This document shows positions 41,468-50,157 of a stretch of DNA of 64,000 nucleotides, piece by piece; positions within the stretch are counted from its first letter, which is position 1; each line of letters opens with the position of its first letter. This stretch comes from Hoeflea_A sp040932035 (GTDB lineage Bacteria; Pseudomonadota; Alphaproteobacteria; Rhizobiales; Rhizobiaceae). Both the position numbers and the translations under genes were made by a program. A model generated the notes under the pieces. That model was given only the letters and a program-made list of their open reading frames with translations. It did not search any database and was not told the origin of the DNA. The DNA lies in contig NZ_JBFRBB010000001.1 of assembly GCF_040932035.1 (NCBI RefSeq), forward strand, positions 1,922,001 through 1,986,000, in the 5' to 3' direction.

Positions 41468-42307
41468 ATGACGGTGACAATCCGCGGTATCGATTTTCAG
41501 GAAAACCTGAGCAACGATATGGGGCTCGAATTCTACAACCTGTCGCACCGCTACGGCTTTCAGTGCCCGAACTGGCCTTATTTCCGCGATGTGCAAATCG
41601 AGCGCATGCACTACATGGCCAAATCGGGTGTTCTGTCGCAAACGCTGACAACCACCATGCATGTGACGACGCACATCGACGCGCCCGCACATGTGGTTCA
41701 GGGTACACCCTTCATCGACGAAGTGCCGCTTCCGCACTTTTTCGGATCGGGGCTGGTCGTCTCCATTCCGAAGAAAACGTGGGAACCAATCACTGCCGAC
41801 GATCTGGAAAAGGCGTGCGGGCATGCAATCCGCAAGAACGATGTCCTGATCATCAACACCGGCTGGCACAAGCAGTATGAAGACGGTGATTACTTCACCC
41901 ACTGCCCGGGCCTGGTCCCCTCAGCCGGCGAGTGGATGGTGGAAAAAGGCATCAAGGTGGTCGGTCATGACACACAGGCCAATGACCACCCGCTGGCGAC
42001 AGCCATCGGGCCGCATCGCAATGGCCCGCTGCATCCGCATCTTCAGGCAGAATACAAGGAATGGTCCGGCGGCAATGACTGGGCGGACGATTTCCCCGAT
42101 TGGGAGCCGGTCCACAACATCCTCTTTAAAAACGGTATTCTAGGTATTGAAAATGTCGGCGGCGATCTCGATGCCGTGACCGGCAAGCGCTGCACCTTCG
42201 CCTTCTTCCCTTGGAACTGGGATCGCGGCGACGGCTGCATCATTCGCCTCGTAGCGATGATCGACCGCGGCCAGAACTACCGTATTGAGACAGGCGAGGC
42301 GTTCTGA
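41468..42307 (+). CDS. Cyclase-family (kynurenine formamidase-like) metal-dependent hydrolase
   Basis: A 279-residue member of the cyclase family, with the zinc-binding motif HVTTHIDAPAHV (about 66-77) and a second histidine in VVGHDTQANDHPLATAIG. Characterised members hydrolyse N-formylkynurenine, isatin or lactone-like bonds. It is the first gene of the IclR-linked operon and is preceded by GGGAGGG. In this pathway it may open a ring or hydrolyse an amide or lactone before oxidation. It ends in a TGATG overlap with the cupin gene. Confidence 0.85.
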   Translation: MTVTIRGIDFQENLSNDMGLEFYNLSHRYGFQCPNWPYFRDVQIERMHYMAKSGVLSQTLTTTMHVTTHIDAPAHVVQGTPFIDEVPLPHFFGSGLVVSIPKKTWEPITADDLEKACGHAIRKNDVLIINTGWHKQYEDGDYFTHCPGLVPSAGEWMVEKGIKVVGHDTQANDHPLATAIGPHRNGPLHPHLQAEYKEWSGGNDWADDFPDWEPVHNILFKNGILGIENVGGDLDAVTGKRCTFAFFPWNWDRGDGCIIRLVAMIDRGQNYRIETGEAF

Positions 42308-42669
42308 TGTTTATCAAGCGCTTTAACGAAGCTGAGCCTTACGAAGCGCCGAACCATCAGGCCTGCACATCACTGCGGCTGGCGGGATTTTCCGATGTGG
42401 GTCCGGAGAATTTCTGGGTCGGCTGCTCGCATTTCCTCCCCGGTGGAGGGGCGGGGCCCGATGCCTCGCCCCTGGAAAAAGTCTACGTGGTGCTCTCCGG
42501 CCAACTGACTGTGAAAGCCGAAGGGAAAACAGAAGTGGCAGGCCCGATGGACACGGTTTTCATCCCGGGCGGCGAGGAGCGCGAAATCCGCAACGAGGGC
42601 AATGACGTCGTCACAATGATTGTCACCATGCCCTATCCGCCAGGCGCAAAGCCGGGAGGTACGCAATGA
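42307..42669 (+). CDS. Small cupin protein
   Basis: A 120-residue cupin. The first motif is degenerate in metal ligands (FWVGCSHFLPGGGAGPDASPLEKVYVVLSGQL: one His and Glu), and the second reads GPMDTVFIPGGEEREIRN, with Glu where a His is usual. It could therefore bind metal weakly or not at all. It is coupled to the cyclase-family gene (one-base overlap) and to the SDR gene (four-base overlap). Function is unknown; it may be an isomerase or a binding partner. Confidence 0.8.
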   Translation: MFIKRFNEAEPYEAPNHQACTSLRLAGFSDVGPENFWVGCSHFLPGGGAGPDASPLEKVYVVLSGQLTVKAEGKTEVAGPMDTVFIPGGEEREIRNEGNDVVTMIVTMPYPPGAKPGGTQ

Positions 42670-43463
42670 GTTCGTTCGGCGATCCCTATTCCCTGTTTGA
42701 TGTTAAGGGCAAGGTGGCACTGATCACCGGCGCGACGGGCGCCTTTGGGGCAGTCGCTGCGAAAACACTGGCAGACGCAGGATGCAGCCTCGTTCTGGCA
42801 GCCGGCAACTCCCAATCCTTGAAAGAGATTGCACGAGAGTGTTCAGAGCTTGCTGCCGATGTCACAACCGTCAACAGCCGCCCGGACAGTGAAGAAAACT
42901 GCCAGGCGATGGTCGACGCTGCGGTAACGGCTCATGGCCGGCTTGATATTTTGGTGGTCGCCTCGGGAATGAACAAGGTCGCCAAGATCGACGAAATGCC
43001 GTTGGAGGACTTTACCGGCGTCATGGATGCCAACGTAACCCAGAGTTGGATGCTGGCAAAGGTAGCCACCAAACAAATGAAGGCGCAGGGCGAAGGTGGC
43101 AAGATCGTGCTGGTTTCGTCGGCGCGTGGCCTTCTCGGCCATCCCAACGGCTACACCGCCTATTGCGCCTCCAAGGCCGCCGTCGACGGTATTACCAGAG
43201 CACTCGGCTGCGAACTGGGCGCGGAAGGAATAACCGTCAATGCAATCGCGCCGACGGTCTTCCGCTCGCCGCTGACGGCATGGATGTTTGAAGACACCGA
43301 GCAAGCCAGGAATGTCCGGCAGGGTTTCCTCGCGCGGGTACCGAAAGGGCGTCTGGGTGAACCCGAGGACCTGGCCGGACCGTTGTTGTTCCTGGCATCC
43401 CACGCCTCTGATTTTTACACCGGGCATATTCTCTATGCCGATGGCGGATACACGGCGGGCTAA
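42666..43463 (+). CDS. Short-chain dehydrogenase/reductase (SDR)
   Basis: A 265-residue classical SDR. The cofactor motif TGATGAFG lies at about 18-25, the catalytic triad shows in VLVSSARGLLGHPNGYTAYCASKAA (Ser, Tyr, Lys), and NAIAPTVFRSPLT follows. It oxidises or reduces an alcohol/carbonyl pair with NAD(P). It sits between the cupin and the hydroxyacyl-CoA dehydrogenase, so it probably works on an early hydroxy intermediate. The substrate is not known. Confidence 0.88.
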   Translation: MSSFGDPYSLFDVKGKVALITGATGAFGAVAAKTLADAGCSLVLAAGNSQSLKEIARECSELAADVTTVNSRPDSEENCQAMVDAAVTAHGRLDILVVASGMNKVAKIDEMPLEDFTGVMDANVTQSWMLAKVATKQMKAQGEGGKIVLVSSARGLLGHPNGYTAYCASKAAVDGITRALGCELGAEGITVNAIAPTVFRSPLTAWMFEDTEQARNVRQGFLARVPKGRLGEPEDLAGPLLFLASHASDFYTGHILYADGGYTAG

Positions 43464-43467
43464 TGGG

Positions 43468-44391
43468 ATGGGCGGACCGGTGAACATATCGGTTATCGGT
43501 GCCGGCCTGATGGGGCACGGAATCGCTATTTCCTTTGCGCGTGCCGGGCATGATGTGCGCGTGTTTGATACCCATGCAGACAGCCTTGAAACGCTGGCTG
43601 CGCGGGCGGCGGCAAGCCTCGAGGCCCTGGGGCATACAGCGCAGCAGTGCGATGAAGCGGTTACGCGCATCACGCCGGTCAGCGACCTTGGAAAATGCGT
43701 CGCCCAAGCCGAATTTGTGGTCGAAGCCGCACCCGAAAGCCTGGAACTCAAGCAGCAGATTTTTGCCGATCTTGAAGCGGCCGCTCCGGCTGAGTGCATT
43801 CTTGCTTCGAACACATCGGTGATCCCGATTACCAGCATTGTTCAAAAGATGAAAACCCGGGAACATGCGCTTGGCACCCACTGGTGGAACCCGCCGCACA
43901 TGATCCCGCTGGTCGAGGTTATCCGCACGCAATGGACCTCGGAACCGGTCATGCAGCAGGTAACGGAGTTGCTGCAGTCGATCGGCAAGACACCCGTGCG
44001 CGTGGAAAAAGATGTCCCGGGCTTTATCGGCAATCGCCTGCAGCACGCGCTGTGGCGCGAGGCCATCAGCCTTGTCGAAAACGGCGTTTGCGATGCGGCT
44101 GCGGTTGATACGGTCATCAACTCCAGCTTCGGACGCCGGCTTGCGGTTCTCGGGCCGCTGGCCAATGCCGATCTTGTCGGCACCGATCTGACGCTGGCCA
44201 TTCACCGGAATGTCCTTTCGGATCTGGAAGATAGCGGCAATCCCTCGCCGTATCTCGAGGATCTGGTGGAGAACGGCCGGCTTGGCATGAAATCGGGGAA
44301 GGGGTTTTACGAATGGACACCGCAGCAGGCTGAGGAGCTGCGCAAGCGTGTGTCCGATCATTTGAGAAAGCTCGAAACCATATTGGATTAA
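43468..44391 (+). CDS. 3-hydroxyacyl-CoA dehydrogenase-family NAD enzyme
   Basis: A 307-residue protein with the Rossmann motif IGAGLMGHGIA (about 9-19), the substrate-side NTSVIPIT and the catalytic His in GTHWWNPPHMIPLVEVI, followed by the C-terminal domain (VPGFIGNRLQHAL, NGRLGMKSGKGFYEW). Relatives include 3-hydroxybutyryl-CoA dehydrogenase, L-gulonate dehydrogenase and L-carnitine dehydrogenase. Beside a BKACE gene, the logical reaction is oxidation of a beta-hydroxy acid to the beta-keto acid. The ATG four bases after the SDR stop is chosen; a GTG 12 bases later is possible. Confidence 0.87.
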   Translation: MGGPVNISVIGAGLMGHGIAISFARAGHDVRVFDTHADSLETLAARAAASLEALGHTAQQCDEAVTRITPVSDLGKCVAQAEFVVEAAPESLELKQQIFADLEAAAPAECILASNTSVIPITSIVQKMKTREHALGTHWWNPPHMIPLVEVIRTQWTSEPVMQQVTELLQSIGKTPVRVEKDVPGFIGNRLQHALWREAISLVENGVCDAAAVDTVINSSFGRRLAVLGPLANADLVGTDLTLAIHRNVLSDLEDSGNPSPYLEDLVENGRLGMKSGKGFYEWTPQQAEELRKRVSDHLRKLETILD

Positions 44392-44436
44392 GCGTGCCAA
44401 CCCGCTGGTTGCGTTGGCAAAATAGGGAGGAAGACC

Positions 44437-45717
44437 ATGCAACACAAGACGACAGGTATCACACGCCGTTCTGTGATCAAGGCAGGCGCAGCAATGGTTG
44501 CAGCGCCGGCGATCCTGCGCCATACACGCGCCTATGCTGCGAACCCGGTTATCAAGGTCGGGCATGTCAGCCCCAGAACCGGACCGCTTGCCGGCTTTGC
44601 CGAGGCCGATGATTACGTGCTGGCCGGTATCAACGCAGCCTTTGCCAATGGCCTGCAAAACAACGGCAAGGACTACTCGGTCGAAATTATCTCAAAGGAC
44701 TCACAGTCCAACCCCAACCGTGCTGCCGAAGTCGCCGCGGATCTCATTTTGGGCGACGAAGTCGACATTATCGTTGCCGCCTCGACCCCGGATACGACCA
44801 ACCCTGTTGCGGACCAGGCCGAGGTCAATGAGGTGCCGTGCATCACCACCGACTGCCCATGGCAGCCCTATTTCTTCGGCCGCAACGGCAATCCGGCAAC
44901 CGGCTTTGAATACACCTATCATTTCTTCTGGGGTCTCGAGGATGTCATTGCAGCGTTTCTCGATCTGTGGGGTTCAAGCGGTGTTGCCAAGACGGTCGGC
45001 GGACTGTTCCCCAACGATGCCGACGGCAATGCCTGGGGGCATCCGGAACTCGGATTTCCAAAACCGCTGAAGGAAGCCGGATATACGCTTGTCGATCCCG
45101 GCCGCTACCAGCCGCTGACAGATGATTTCTCTGCGCAGATTTCTGCGTTCAAGGAGGCCGGGTGCGAGATCGTCACCGGCAACATGATCCCGCCGGACTT
45201 CGCCAACTTCTGGTCGCAGGCGGCCCAGCAGGGCTTTCAGCCGAAGATCGTGACAATCGGCAAGGCGTTACTCTTCCCATCTGTCATTGAATCGCTCGGT
45301 CCGCGTGGTGACGGCCTGTCCTCGGAAATCTGGTGGTCGCCGAACCATCCATTCTCCTCAAGTCTCACCGACCAGAGCGCACGCGCTCTTGCCGAAGGCT
45401 ACAGCGAAGCCACCAAACGGCCCTGGACGCAACCTATTGGCTTCAAACACGCGCTGTTCGAGGTGACGGCCGATGTCATACGCCGTTCGGCCGATCTGGA
45501 TGACAACCTGGCGATTGTCGAGGCGATCAAGACCACCGATCTCAACACCATCGTCGGTTCGGTGAACTGGAGCGTCGGCCCGGTCAAGAATGTCACCAAG
45601 ACACCGCTGGTTGCGGGTCAGTGGCAGGGAAGCGACAACAATTTTGATCTGGTGATAACTGCCAATGCCACGGCACCAGAAATACCGCTCGGAGGCGAGC
45701 TGCTGCTTCTCTCCTAG
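44437..45717 (+). CDS. ABC transporter substrate-binding protein, branched-chain amino acid type
   Basis: A 426-residue periplasmic binding protein of the Liv/amide family. The N-terminus is a twin-arginine signal (TRRSVIKAGAAMVAAPAIL), indicating export of a folded protein. The mature part begins with VIKVGHVSPRTGPLAGFAEADDYV, the usual ligand-clamp start of this family. It is followed by four genes for the rest of the importer after a hairpin-containing gap. The ligand is unknown, but it should be the substrate of the enclosing catabolic operon. Confidence 0.92.
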   Translation: MQHKTTGITRRSVIKAGAAMVAAPAILRHTRAYAANPVIKVGHVSPRTGPLAGFAEADDYVLAGINAAFANGLQNNGKDYSVEIISKDSQSNPNRAAEVAADLILGDEVDIIVAASTPDTTNPVADQAEVNEVPCITTDCPWQPYFFGRNGNPATGFEYTYHFFWGLEDVIAAFLDLWGSSGVAKTVGGLFPNDADGNAWGHPELGFPKPLKEAGYTLVDPGRYQPLTDDFSAQISAFKEAGCEIVTGNMIPPDFANFWSQAAQQGFQPKIVTIGKALLFPSVIESLGPRGDGLSSEIWWSPNHPFSSSLTDQSARALAEGYSEATKRPWTQPIGFKHALFEVTADVIRRSADLDDNLAIVEAIKTTDLNTIVGSVNWSVGPVKNVTKTPLVAGQWQGSDNNFDLVITANATAPEIPLGGELLLLS

Positions 45718-45749
45718 GGAGCAAGCGCGCCAAAATCTCCGGGTGAGGG

Positions 45750-45788
45750 TCCGGACAGGAATTGGCAGCTACGGGCCGCCTGTCCGGA
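45750..45788 (+). terminator. Long hairpin between the binding-protein gene and the ABC ATPase gene
   Basis: TCCGGACAGG and CCTGTCCGGA are perfect ten-base arms around a 19-base loop. There is no clear T-run, so it may be an mRNA stabiliser or partial terminator that keeps binding-protein mRNA more abundant than the downstream genes. Confidence 0.5.
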
Positions 45789-45843
45789 TTAGCTCGGCTC
45801 CTCTTTGAGGACTTGAACCCTATTGAACAACACGCGGGTATCG

Positions 45844-46572
45844 ATGACTGCCGTTCTTGAACTGAAAGACCTGAGCAAATCCTATGGTGCGATCGTCGTT
45901 GCCGACGCCCTGAGCTATTCGCTTGACGAAGGCGAAGCGCTGGGGGTTATCGGACCGAACGGTGCAGGCAAGACGTCGATGTTCAACCTGATTACCGGAA
46001 CCGTTCGAGCGGCATCCGGTGACGTCTATTTCAAGGGGCAGCCGGTGACGTCGCTGTCGGCTGCCGCCCGATGCCGTGCAGGCATTGCGCGGTCTTTTCA
46101 AATCCCGCAGCCGTTCGGTGCCATGAGCGTCTTTGAGAATGTTCTGGTCGCCGCAACGCAAGGGGCAGGGGAAGCCGGCCACAGGGCCAATGAGCTGTGT
46201 CTCAATATTCTTGAACAAACCGGCCTGATGGAACGGGCAAACGCGCCGGCCGGCGGTCTGACCCTGCTGGAGCGCAAACGGCTTGAACTCGCAAGAGCGC
46301 TCGGCGCGAAGCCCTCGCTGCTGTTGCTCGATGAAATCGCCGGCGGCCTCACCGAGCAGGAATGCCAGTCGCTGATCGCGACAATCAATGATGTGCGGGC
46401 CTCGGGTGTTTCGATCATCTGGATCGAGCATGTCGTGCATGCGCTTCTGGCCGTTGTCGACCGGCTGATTGTCATCGATTTTGGCAGGAAGATTGCAGAA
46501 GGCCAGCCCGACGAGATCATGGCCAGCCGCGAAGTGCAGGAAATCTATCTGGGGATTGAAGCCGGTGTCTGA
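45844..46572 (+). CDS. ABC transporter ATP-binding protein (LivG-type)
   Basis: A 242-residue ATPase with Walker A GPNGAGKT (about 37-44), the Q-loop segment RSFQIPQPFG, a signature region LTLLERKRLELARALG in which the usual LSGG is replaced as in LivG proteins, and Walker B LLLLDEIAGG. It pairs with the second ATPase to drive import through LivH/LivM-like subunits. The ATG is seven codons inside an open frame with a TTG at its beginning. It overlaps the next gene by eight bases. Confidence 0.92.
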   Translation: MTAVLELKDLSKSYGAIVVADALSYSLDEGEALGVIGPNGAGKTSMFNLITGTVRAASGDVYFKGQPVTSLSAAARCRAGIARSFQIPQPFGAMSVFENVLVAATQGAGEAGHRANELCLNILEQTGLMERANAPAGGLTLLERKRLELARALGAKPSLLLLDEIAGGLTEQECQSLIATINDVRASGVSIIWIEHVVHALLAVVDRLIVIDFGRKIAEGQPDEIMASREVQEIYLGIEAGV

Positions 46573-47269
46573 TGCGATACTCGAAATAGAAGGTCTCGAC
46601 AGCTTCTACGGCGATTTCCAGGCTCTGTTCGGCGTTTCGATGCAGGTCAAAAAGGGAGAGATCATCGCCGTTATCGGGGCCAATGGCGCGGGCAAAAGCA
46701 CGCTGATGCGATCCGTGACGGGGCTATTGACCAACAAACCCGAAATGGTTTGTTTCGCGGGTACGAATATTGGTGGCCTTCGCGCCGACCAGATTGCCGA
46801 AATGGGCATCGCCATGGTGCCCGAGGGCCGCCAGCTCTTCCCGTCACTGTCGGTGGAGGAAAACCTCGTCATCGGCGGCCAGGCCGGACGGCCGGGCGAC
46901 TGGTCGCTCGACGGTGTCTACGAGCTTTTCCCGGTCCTTGCCGAGCGCCGCAGCCAGCAATCGACGTCTTTGTCGGGCGGTCAGCAACAGATGGTGGCGA
47001 TCGGCCGGGCGCTCATGGCCAACCCGGATCTTCTGCTCTTCGACGAGATCAGCCTCGGGTTGGCGCCGATTATCATCAAATCCATCTACGAGGCGCTGCC
47101 GGGTGTCATCGGTACGGGCATGAGCGCCATCGTCGTCGAACAGGACATCACCAGAGCCATCGACATTTCGGACCGGGTCTACTGCCTGCAGGAAGGGCGC
47201 GTGTCGCTCGAAGGCGAGTCCGGCGCTGTCTCGCGCGATGCCATCAGCAAAGCATATTTCGGGGTCTGA
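46565..47269 (+). CDS. ABC transporter ATP-binding protein (LivF-type)
   Basis: A 234-residue ATPase of typical LivF length. Walker A is GANGAGKST, the signature is TSLSGGQQQMVAIGRAL, and Walker B is LLLFDEISLGLAP. The GTG start, overlapping the LivG stop by eight bases, gives the expected N-terminus (VSDAILEIEGLDSFYG). It is the partner of the LivG-type ATPase in the same importer. Confidence 0.92.
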   Translation: MSDAILEIEGLDSFYGDFQALFGVSMQVKKGEIIAVIGANGAGKSTLMRSVTGLLTNKPEMVCFAGTNIGGLRADQIAEMGIAMVPEGRQLFPSLSVEENLVIGGQAGRPGDWSLDGVYELFPVLAERRSQQSTSLSGGQQQMVAIGRALMANPDLLLFDEISLGLAPIIIKSIYEALPGVIGTGMSAIVVEQDITRAIDISDRVYCLQEGRVSLEGESGAVSRDAISKAYFGV

Positions 47270-47272
47270 TAC

Positions 47273-48139
47273 ATGGATTGGGTCAACGCGATCATTCAAG
47301 GCATCCTGCTCGGCGGTCTCTACGCGCTGTTTGCGGCCGGCCTGTCGCTCATCTTTGGGGTCATGCGGCTGGTCAACATTGCCCATGGCGATCTGATTGT
47401 GCTTGCAGCATTTCTCGGCCTGACGGTGACAACGACACTCGGTATCAATCCACTCTTGTCCATAGTGATCGTCGCGCCTGTCATGGGTTTGATCGGATAC
47501 GCCCTGCAGCGGCTGGTACTGAACCGGACCCTCGGTGACGATATCCTTCCGCCCTTGCTCGTCACCTTCGGCCTTTCGGTCATCATCCAGAATGGTCTTC
47601 TGGAACTCTATAGCGCCGACCCGCAGAAGATGAGCGCCGGGGCCATCGAAACGGCAAGTGTCGGACTGCCGGGCGGTCTGAACATCGGTGTCCTGCCGAT
47701 GCTCATGTTCGCGACCGCGATAGTCGTCATCGGCGGGCTTCAGTGGATATTCTACCGATCTGCCTGGGGCAGGGCCTTTCGCGCCACCTCCGACAATCAG
47801 GATATCGCCCAGCTGATGGGGCTCAACAAAAGCCATGTCTTCGGATTGGCGATGGCACTGGCGCTCGTTGTCGTGGCGATTGCCGGTATCTTCCTCGGTG
47901 TTCGAACCAGTTTCGACCCGTCCGCCGGCCCCGGCCGCCTGATCTTCGGTTTTGAGGCTGTCATCATCGGCGGGCTCGGCAATCTGTGGGGCACGCTTGT
48001 CGGCGGTATCATACTTGGCGTCTGTCAGAACATCGGCGCGCAGATCAATCCGGGCTGGCAGCTGCTGGCCGGGCACATCGCCTTTCTGGTGATCCTGGCC
48101 ATTCGCCCGCGCGGACTTTTCCCGAGGATTGACGGATGA
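47273..48139 (+). CDS. ABC transporter permease (LivH-type)
   Basis: A 288-residue integral membrane protein with about eight hydrophobic helices, starting with QGILLGGLYALFAAGLSLIFGVMRLVN, the LivH signature start. The conserved late block GRAFRATSDNQDIAQLMG is the coupling region that contacts the ATPases. It starts three bases after the LivF stop and overlaps the LivM-type gene by four bases. Confidence 0.92.
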   Translation: MDWVNAIIQGILLGGLYALFAAGLSLIFGVMRLVNIAHGDLIVLAAFLGLTVTTTLGINPLLSIVIVAPVMGLIGYALQRLVLNRTLGDDILPPLLVTFGLSVIIQNGLLELYSADPQKMSAGAIETASVGLPGGLNIGVLPMLMFATAIVVIGGLQWIFYRSAWGRAFRATSDNQDIAQLMGLNKSHVFGLAMALALVVVAIAGIFLGVRTSFDPSAGPGRLIFGFEAVIIGGLGNLWGTLVGGIILGVCQNIGAQINPGWQLLAGHIAFLVILAIRPRGLFPRIDG

Positions 48140-49212
48140 GCGCTTCACAACAATACGCAGTCGTCCGGTTTTCACCCGCAAGCCGCATCGCGGCGGTCGT
48201 CGCGGTCCTGGTCCTGATCGCCCTTGCCTGTGCGCCGTGGTGGGCGGGAAGGGCCGACATGCGACTCTTGAGCGAATTGTTCCTCTATATGGCACTCGCC
48301 AGCCTTTGGAATCTGCTTGCCGGCTATGCAGGCCTCGTCTCCGTCGGCCAGCAGGCCTTTGTCGGCTTCGGCGGCTATTGCCTGTTAGCCCTGACCATAT
48401 TCTTCGGCTTCTCGCCGTTGATTGCGATCCCGATTGCCGGCATTGCCGGGGCGCTCGTCTCCATTCCGGTGGCGGTTTTGATCTTCCGGCTGCGCGGCGC
48501 CTATTTTGCCATCGGTACCTGGGTGATTGCCGAGGTCTTCCGCCTCACAGCGGCGCAGATTTCCGCCCTTGGCGGCGGGTCCGGGACCAGCCTGCCGGTC
48601 ACGGTGGTCAAGTCCATCGCCGCCAGCCGAGCCATGCGCGAGGCGACGACCTACTGGATGGCGCTAGGGATTGTTGTCCTGGTGCTGGCGCTCGTCTGCG
48701 TTCTGCTGCGCTCGCGCCGTGGTGTGGCCTTGACGGCCATTCGCGACAACGAACTTGCCTCGCAAAGCCTTGGCATCGACATCTGGCGCGCGAAGTTCTT
48801 TGTCTATGTCGTCACGGGCGCCCTGACGGCCGCTGTCGGCGCGCTGATCTTCCTGCAGAAACTGCGCATATCGCCGGATGCCGCGTTCAGCGTCAACGAC
48901 TGGACGGCCTTTGTCATCTTCATCGTGGTTATCGGCGGGATCGGCACCATCGAGGGGCCGATCATCGGCACCATCATCTTCTTCCTGCTGCGTGAAACGC
49001 TCGCCGACCTCGGCGCGCTTTACCTGATGATCCTCGGCCTCGTCGCCATTGTCATCATGCTGCACGCGCCGAAGGGAATCTGGGGCTACGTGCGCGAAAA
49101 GACCGATCTCGACCTCTTTGCGCTGTCACGCCGTGTGGTTGTCCGGGGAGCCAGCCAGCAGCCGGAGAATATCGAAAACAAGGAGAATGCGCATGAGCCG
49201 CAGGCAACGTAA
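48136..49212 (+). CDS. ABC transporter permease (LivM-type)
   Basis: A 358-residue membrane protein with the LivM pattern ASLWNLLAGYAGLVSVGQQAFVGFG and the coupling block RGVALTAIRDNELASQSLGIDIWRAKF. The last about 40 residues are a soluble charged tail. It overlaps LivH by four bases and its last 20 bases overlap the BKACE gene start, so the importer and the cleavage enzyme are coupled in expression. Confidence 0.92.
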   Translation: MSASQQYAVVRFSPASRIAAVVAVLVLIALACAPWWAGRADMRLLSELFLYMALASLWNLLAGYAGLVSVGQQAFVGFGGYCLLALTIFFGFSPLIAIPIAGIAGALVSIPVAVLIFRLRGAYFAIGTWVIAEVFRLTAAQISALGGGSGTSLPVTVVKSIAASRAMREATTYWMALGIVVLVLALVCVLLRSRRGVALTAIRDNELASQSLGIDIWRAKFFVYVVTGALTAAVGALIFLQKLRISPDAAFSVNDWTAFVIFIVVIGGIGTIEGPIIGTIIFFLLRETLADLGALYLMILGLVAIVIMLHAPKGIWGYVREKTDLDLFALSRRVVVRGASQQPENIENKENAHEPQAT

Positions 49213-50131
49213 AACCATCATCACCTGTGCGGTCACCGGCGCCATTCATACGCCGACCATGTCGGATGCGTTGCCGTATCGCCCGGAGGATATTGCCGAC
49301 CAGGCGGTCGCAGCGGCCGAGGCCGGTGCATCCATATTGCATCTCCATGCCCGCAATCCGGAAAATGGGTCCGTCTCGATCGACCCGGAGCACTTCAAGC
49401 GCTTCCTGCCCGTCATCAAGCAGGCGACCAATGCGGTCATCAACGTATCGACCGGCGGCAGCCTGCTGAACACGATGGAAGAACGCATCGCCCCGGCCAA
49501 ATGGGCTTCGCCCGAAATGTGCTCCCTCAATATGGGTTCGATGAATTTCTCGATGCATCCGCTTGCGGACAAGTACGACGACTGGAAATTCGACTGGGAA
49601 GAAGACTACCTGCGCAATTCGGACGGCTATATCTTCCGCAACACGTTTGCCGACATCGCTTATGTGGCCGATCAGCTCGGCCAGGGGCACGGCGTCAAGT
49701 TCGAGCACGAATGCTACGATGTCGGCCATCTCTACAATCTCAAGTTCTGCATGGACAGCGGTCTCTTCAAGCCGCCCGTCTTTATCCAGTTTGTCTTCGG
49801 CATCCTTGGCGGAATCGGACCCGACATCGACAATCTGATCTTCATGAAGCGGACAGCGGACCGCCTGTTTGGCGACAATTACCAGTGGTCTGTCCTCGGC
49901 GCAGGAGCCGCGCAGATGCCATTCGCAACCACCGCGACGCAGCTTGGCGGCAATGTGCGCGTCGGGCTCGAGGACAGCCTGATGATCGGGCGCGGCAAGC
50001 TCGCCAAGTCCAATGCGGAGCAGGTCGCAAAGATCCGCCGCCTTGTCGGGGAGCTGGGTTGCGAGGTCGCCACGCCGGACGAGGCGCGGGAAATGCTGAA
50101 CCTGAAAGGAGCGGACCGCACCACATTCTAG
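49193..50131 (+). CDS. BKACE/DUF849 beta-keto acid cleavage enzyme, second copy
   Basis: A 312-residue TIM-barrel enzyme with ITCAVTGAIHTPTMSDALPY, zinc ligands in ILHLHARNPENG, INVSTGGSL and GGNVRVGLEDSLM. It should condense acetyl-CoA with a beta-keto acid and release acetoacetate and a CoA ester. It differs from the carnitine-operon copy at the substrate loop (AIHTPTMSDALPY against GSGSSQDRSPHVP), so it has another substrate. AAGGAG seven bases before its ATG and a 20-base overlap with the LivM-type gene fix the start. Confidence 0.9.
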   Translation: MSRRQRKTIITCAVTGAIHTPTMSDALPYRPEDIADQAVAAAEAGASILHLHARNPENGSVSIDPEHFKRFLPVIKQATNAVINVSTGGSLLNTMEERIAPAKWASPEMCSLNMGSMNFSMHPLADKYDDWKFDWEEDYLRNSDGYIFRNTFADIAYVADQLGQGHGVKFEHECYDVGHLYNLKFCMDSGLFKPPVFIQFVFGILGGIGPDIDNLIFMKRTADRLFGDNYQWSVLGAGAAQMPFATTATQLGGNVRVGLEDSLMIGRGKLAKSNAEQVAKIRRLVGELGCEVATPDEAREMLNLKGADRTTF

Positions 50132-50157
50132 TTTTAAAATCAAAAGGGAGGAGTGAC

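Noticed and set aside
43237..44658. A 473-codon minus-strand frame opposite the hydroxyacyl-CoA dehydrogenase
   Set aside because: It is the complement of a well-supported gene; its Arg/Cys/His-rich composition is typical of a shadow frame.
46844..48295. A 483-codon minus-strand frame opposite the ABC transporter genes
   Set aside because: It spans three overlapping plus-strand genes and reads as charged low-complexity protein without motifs.
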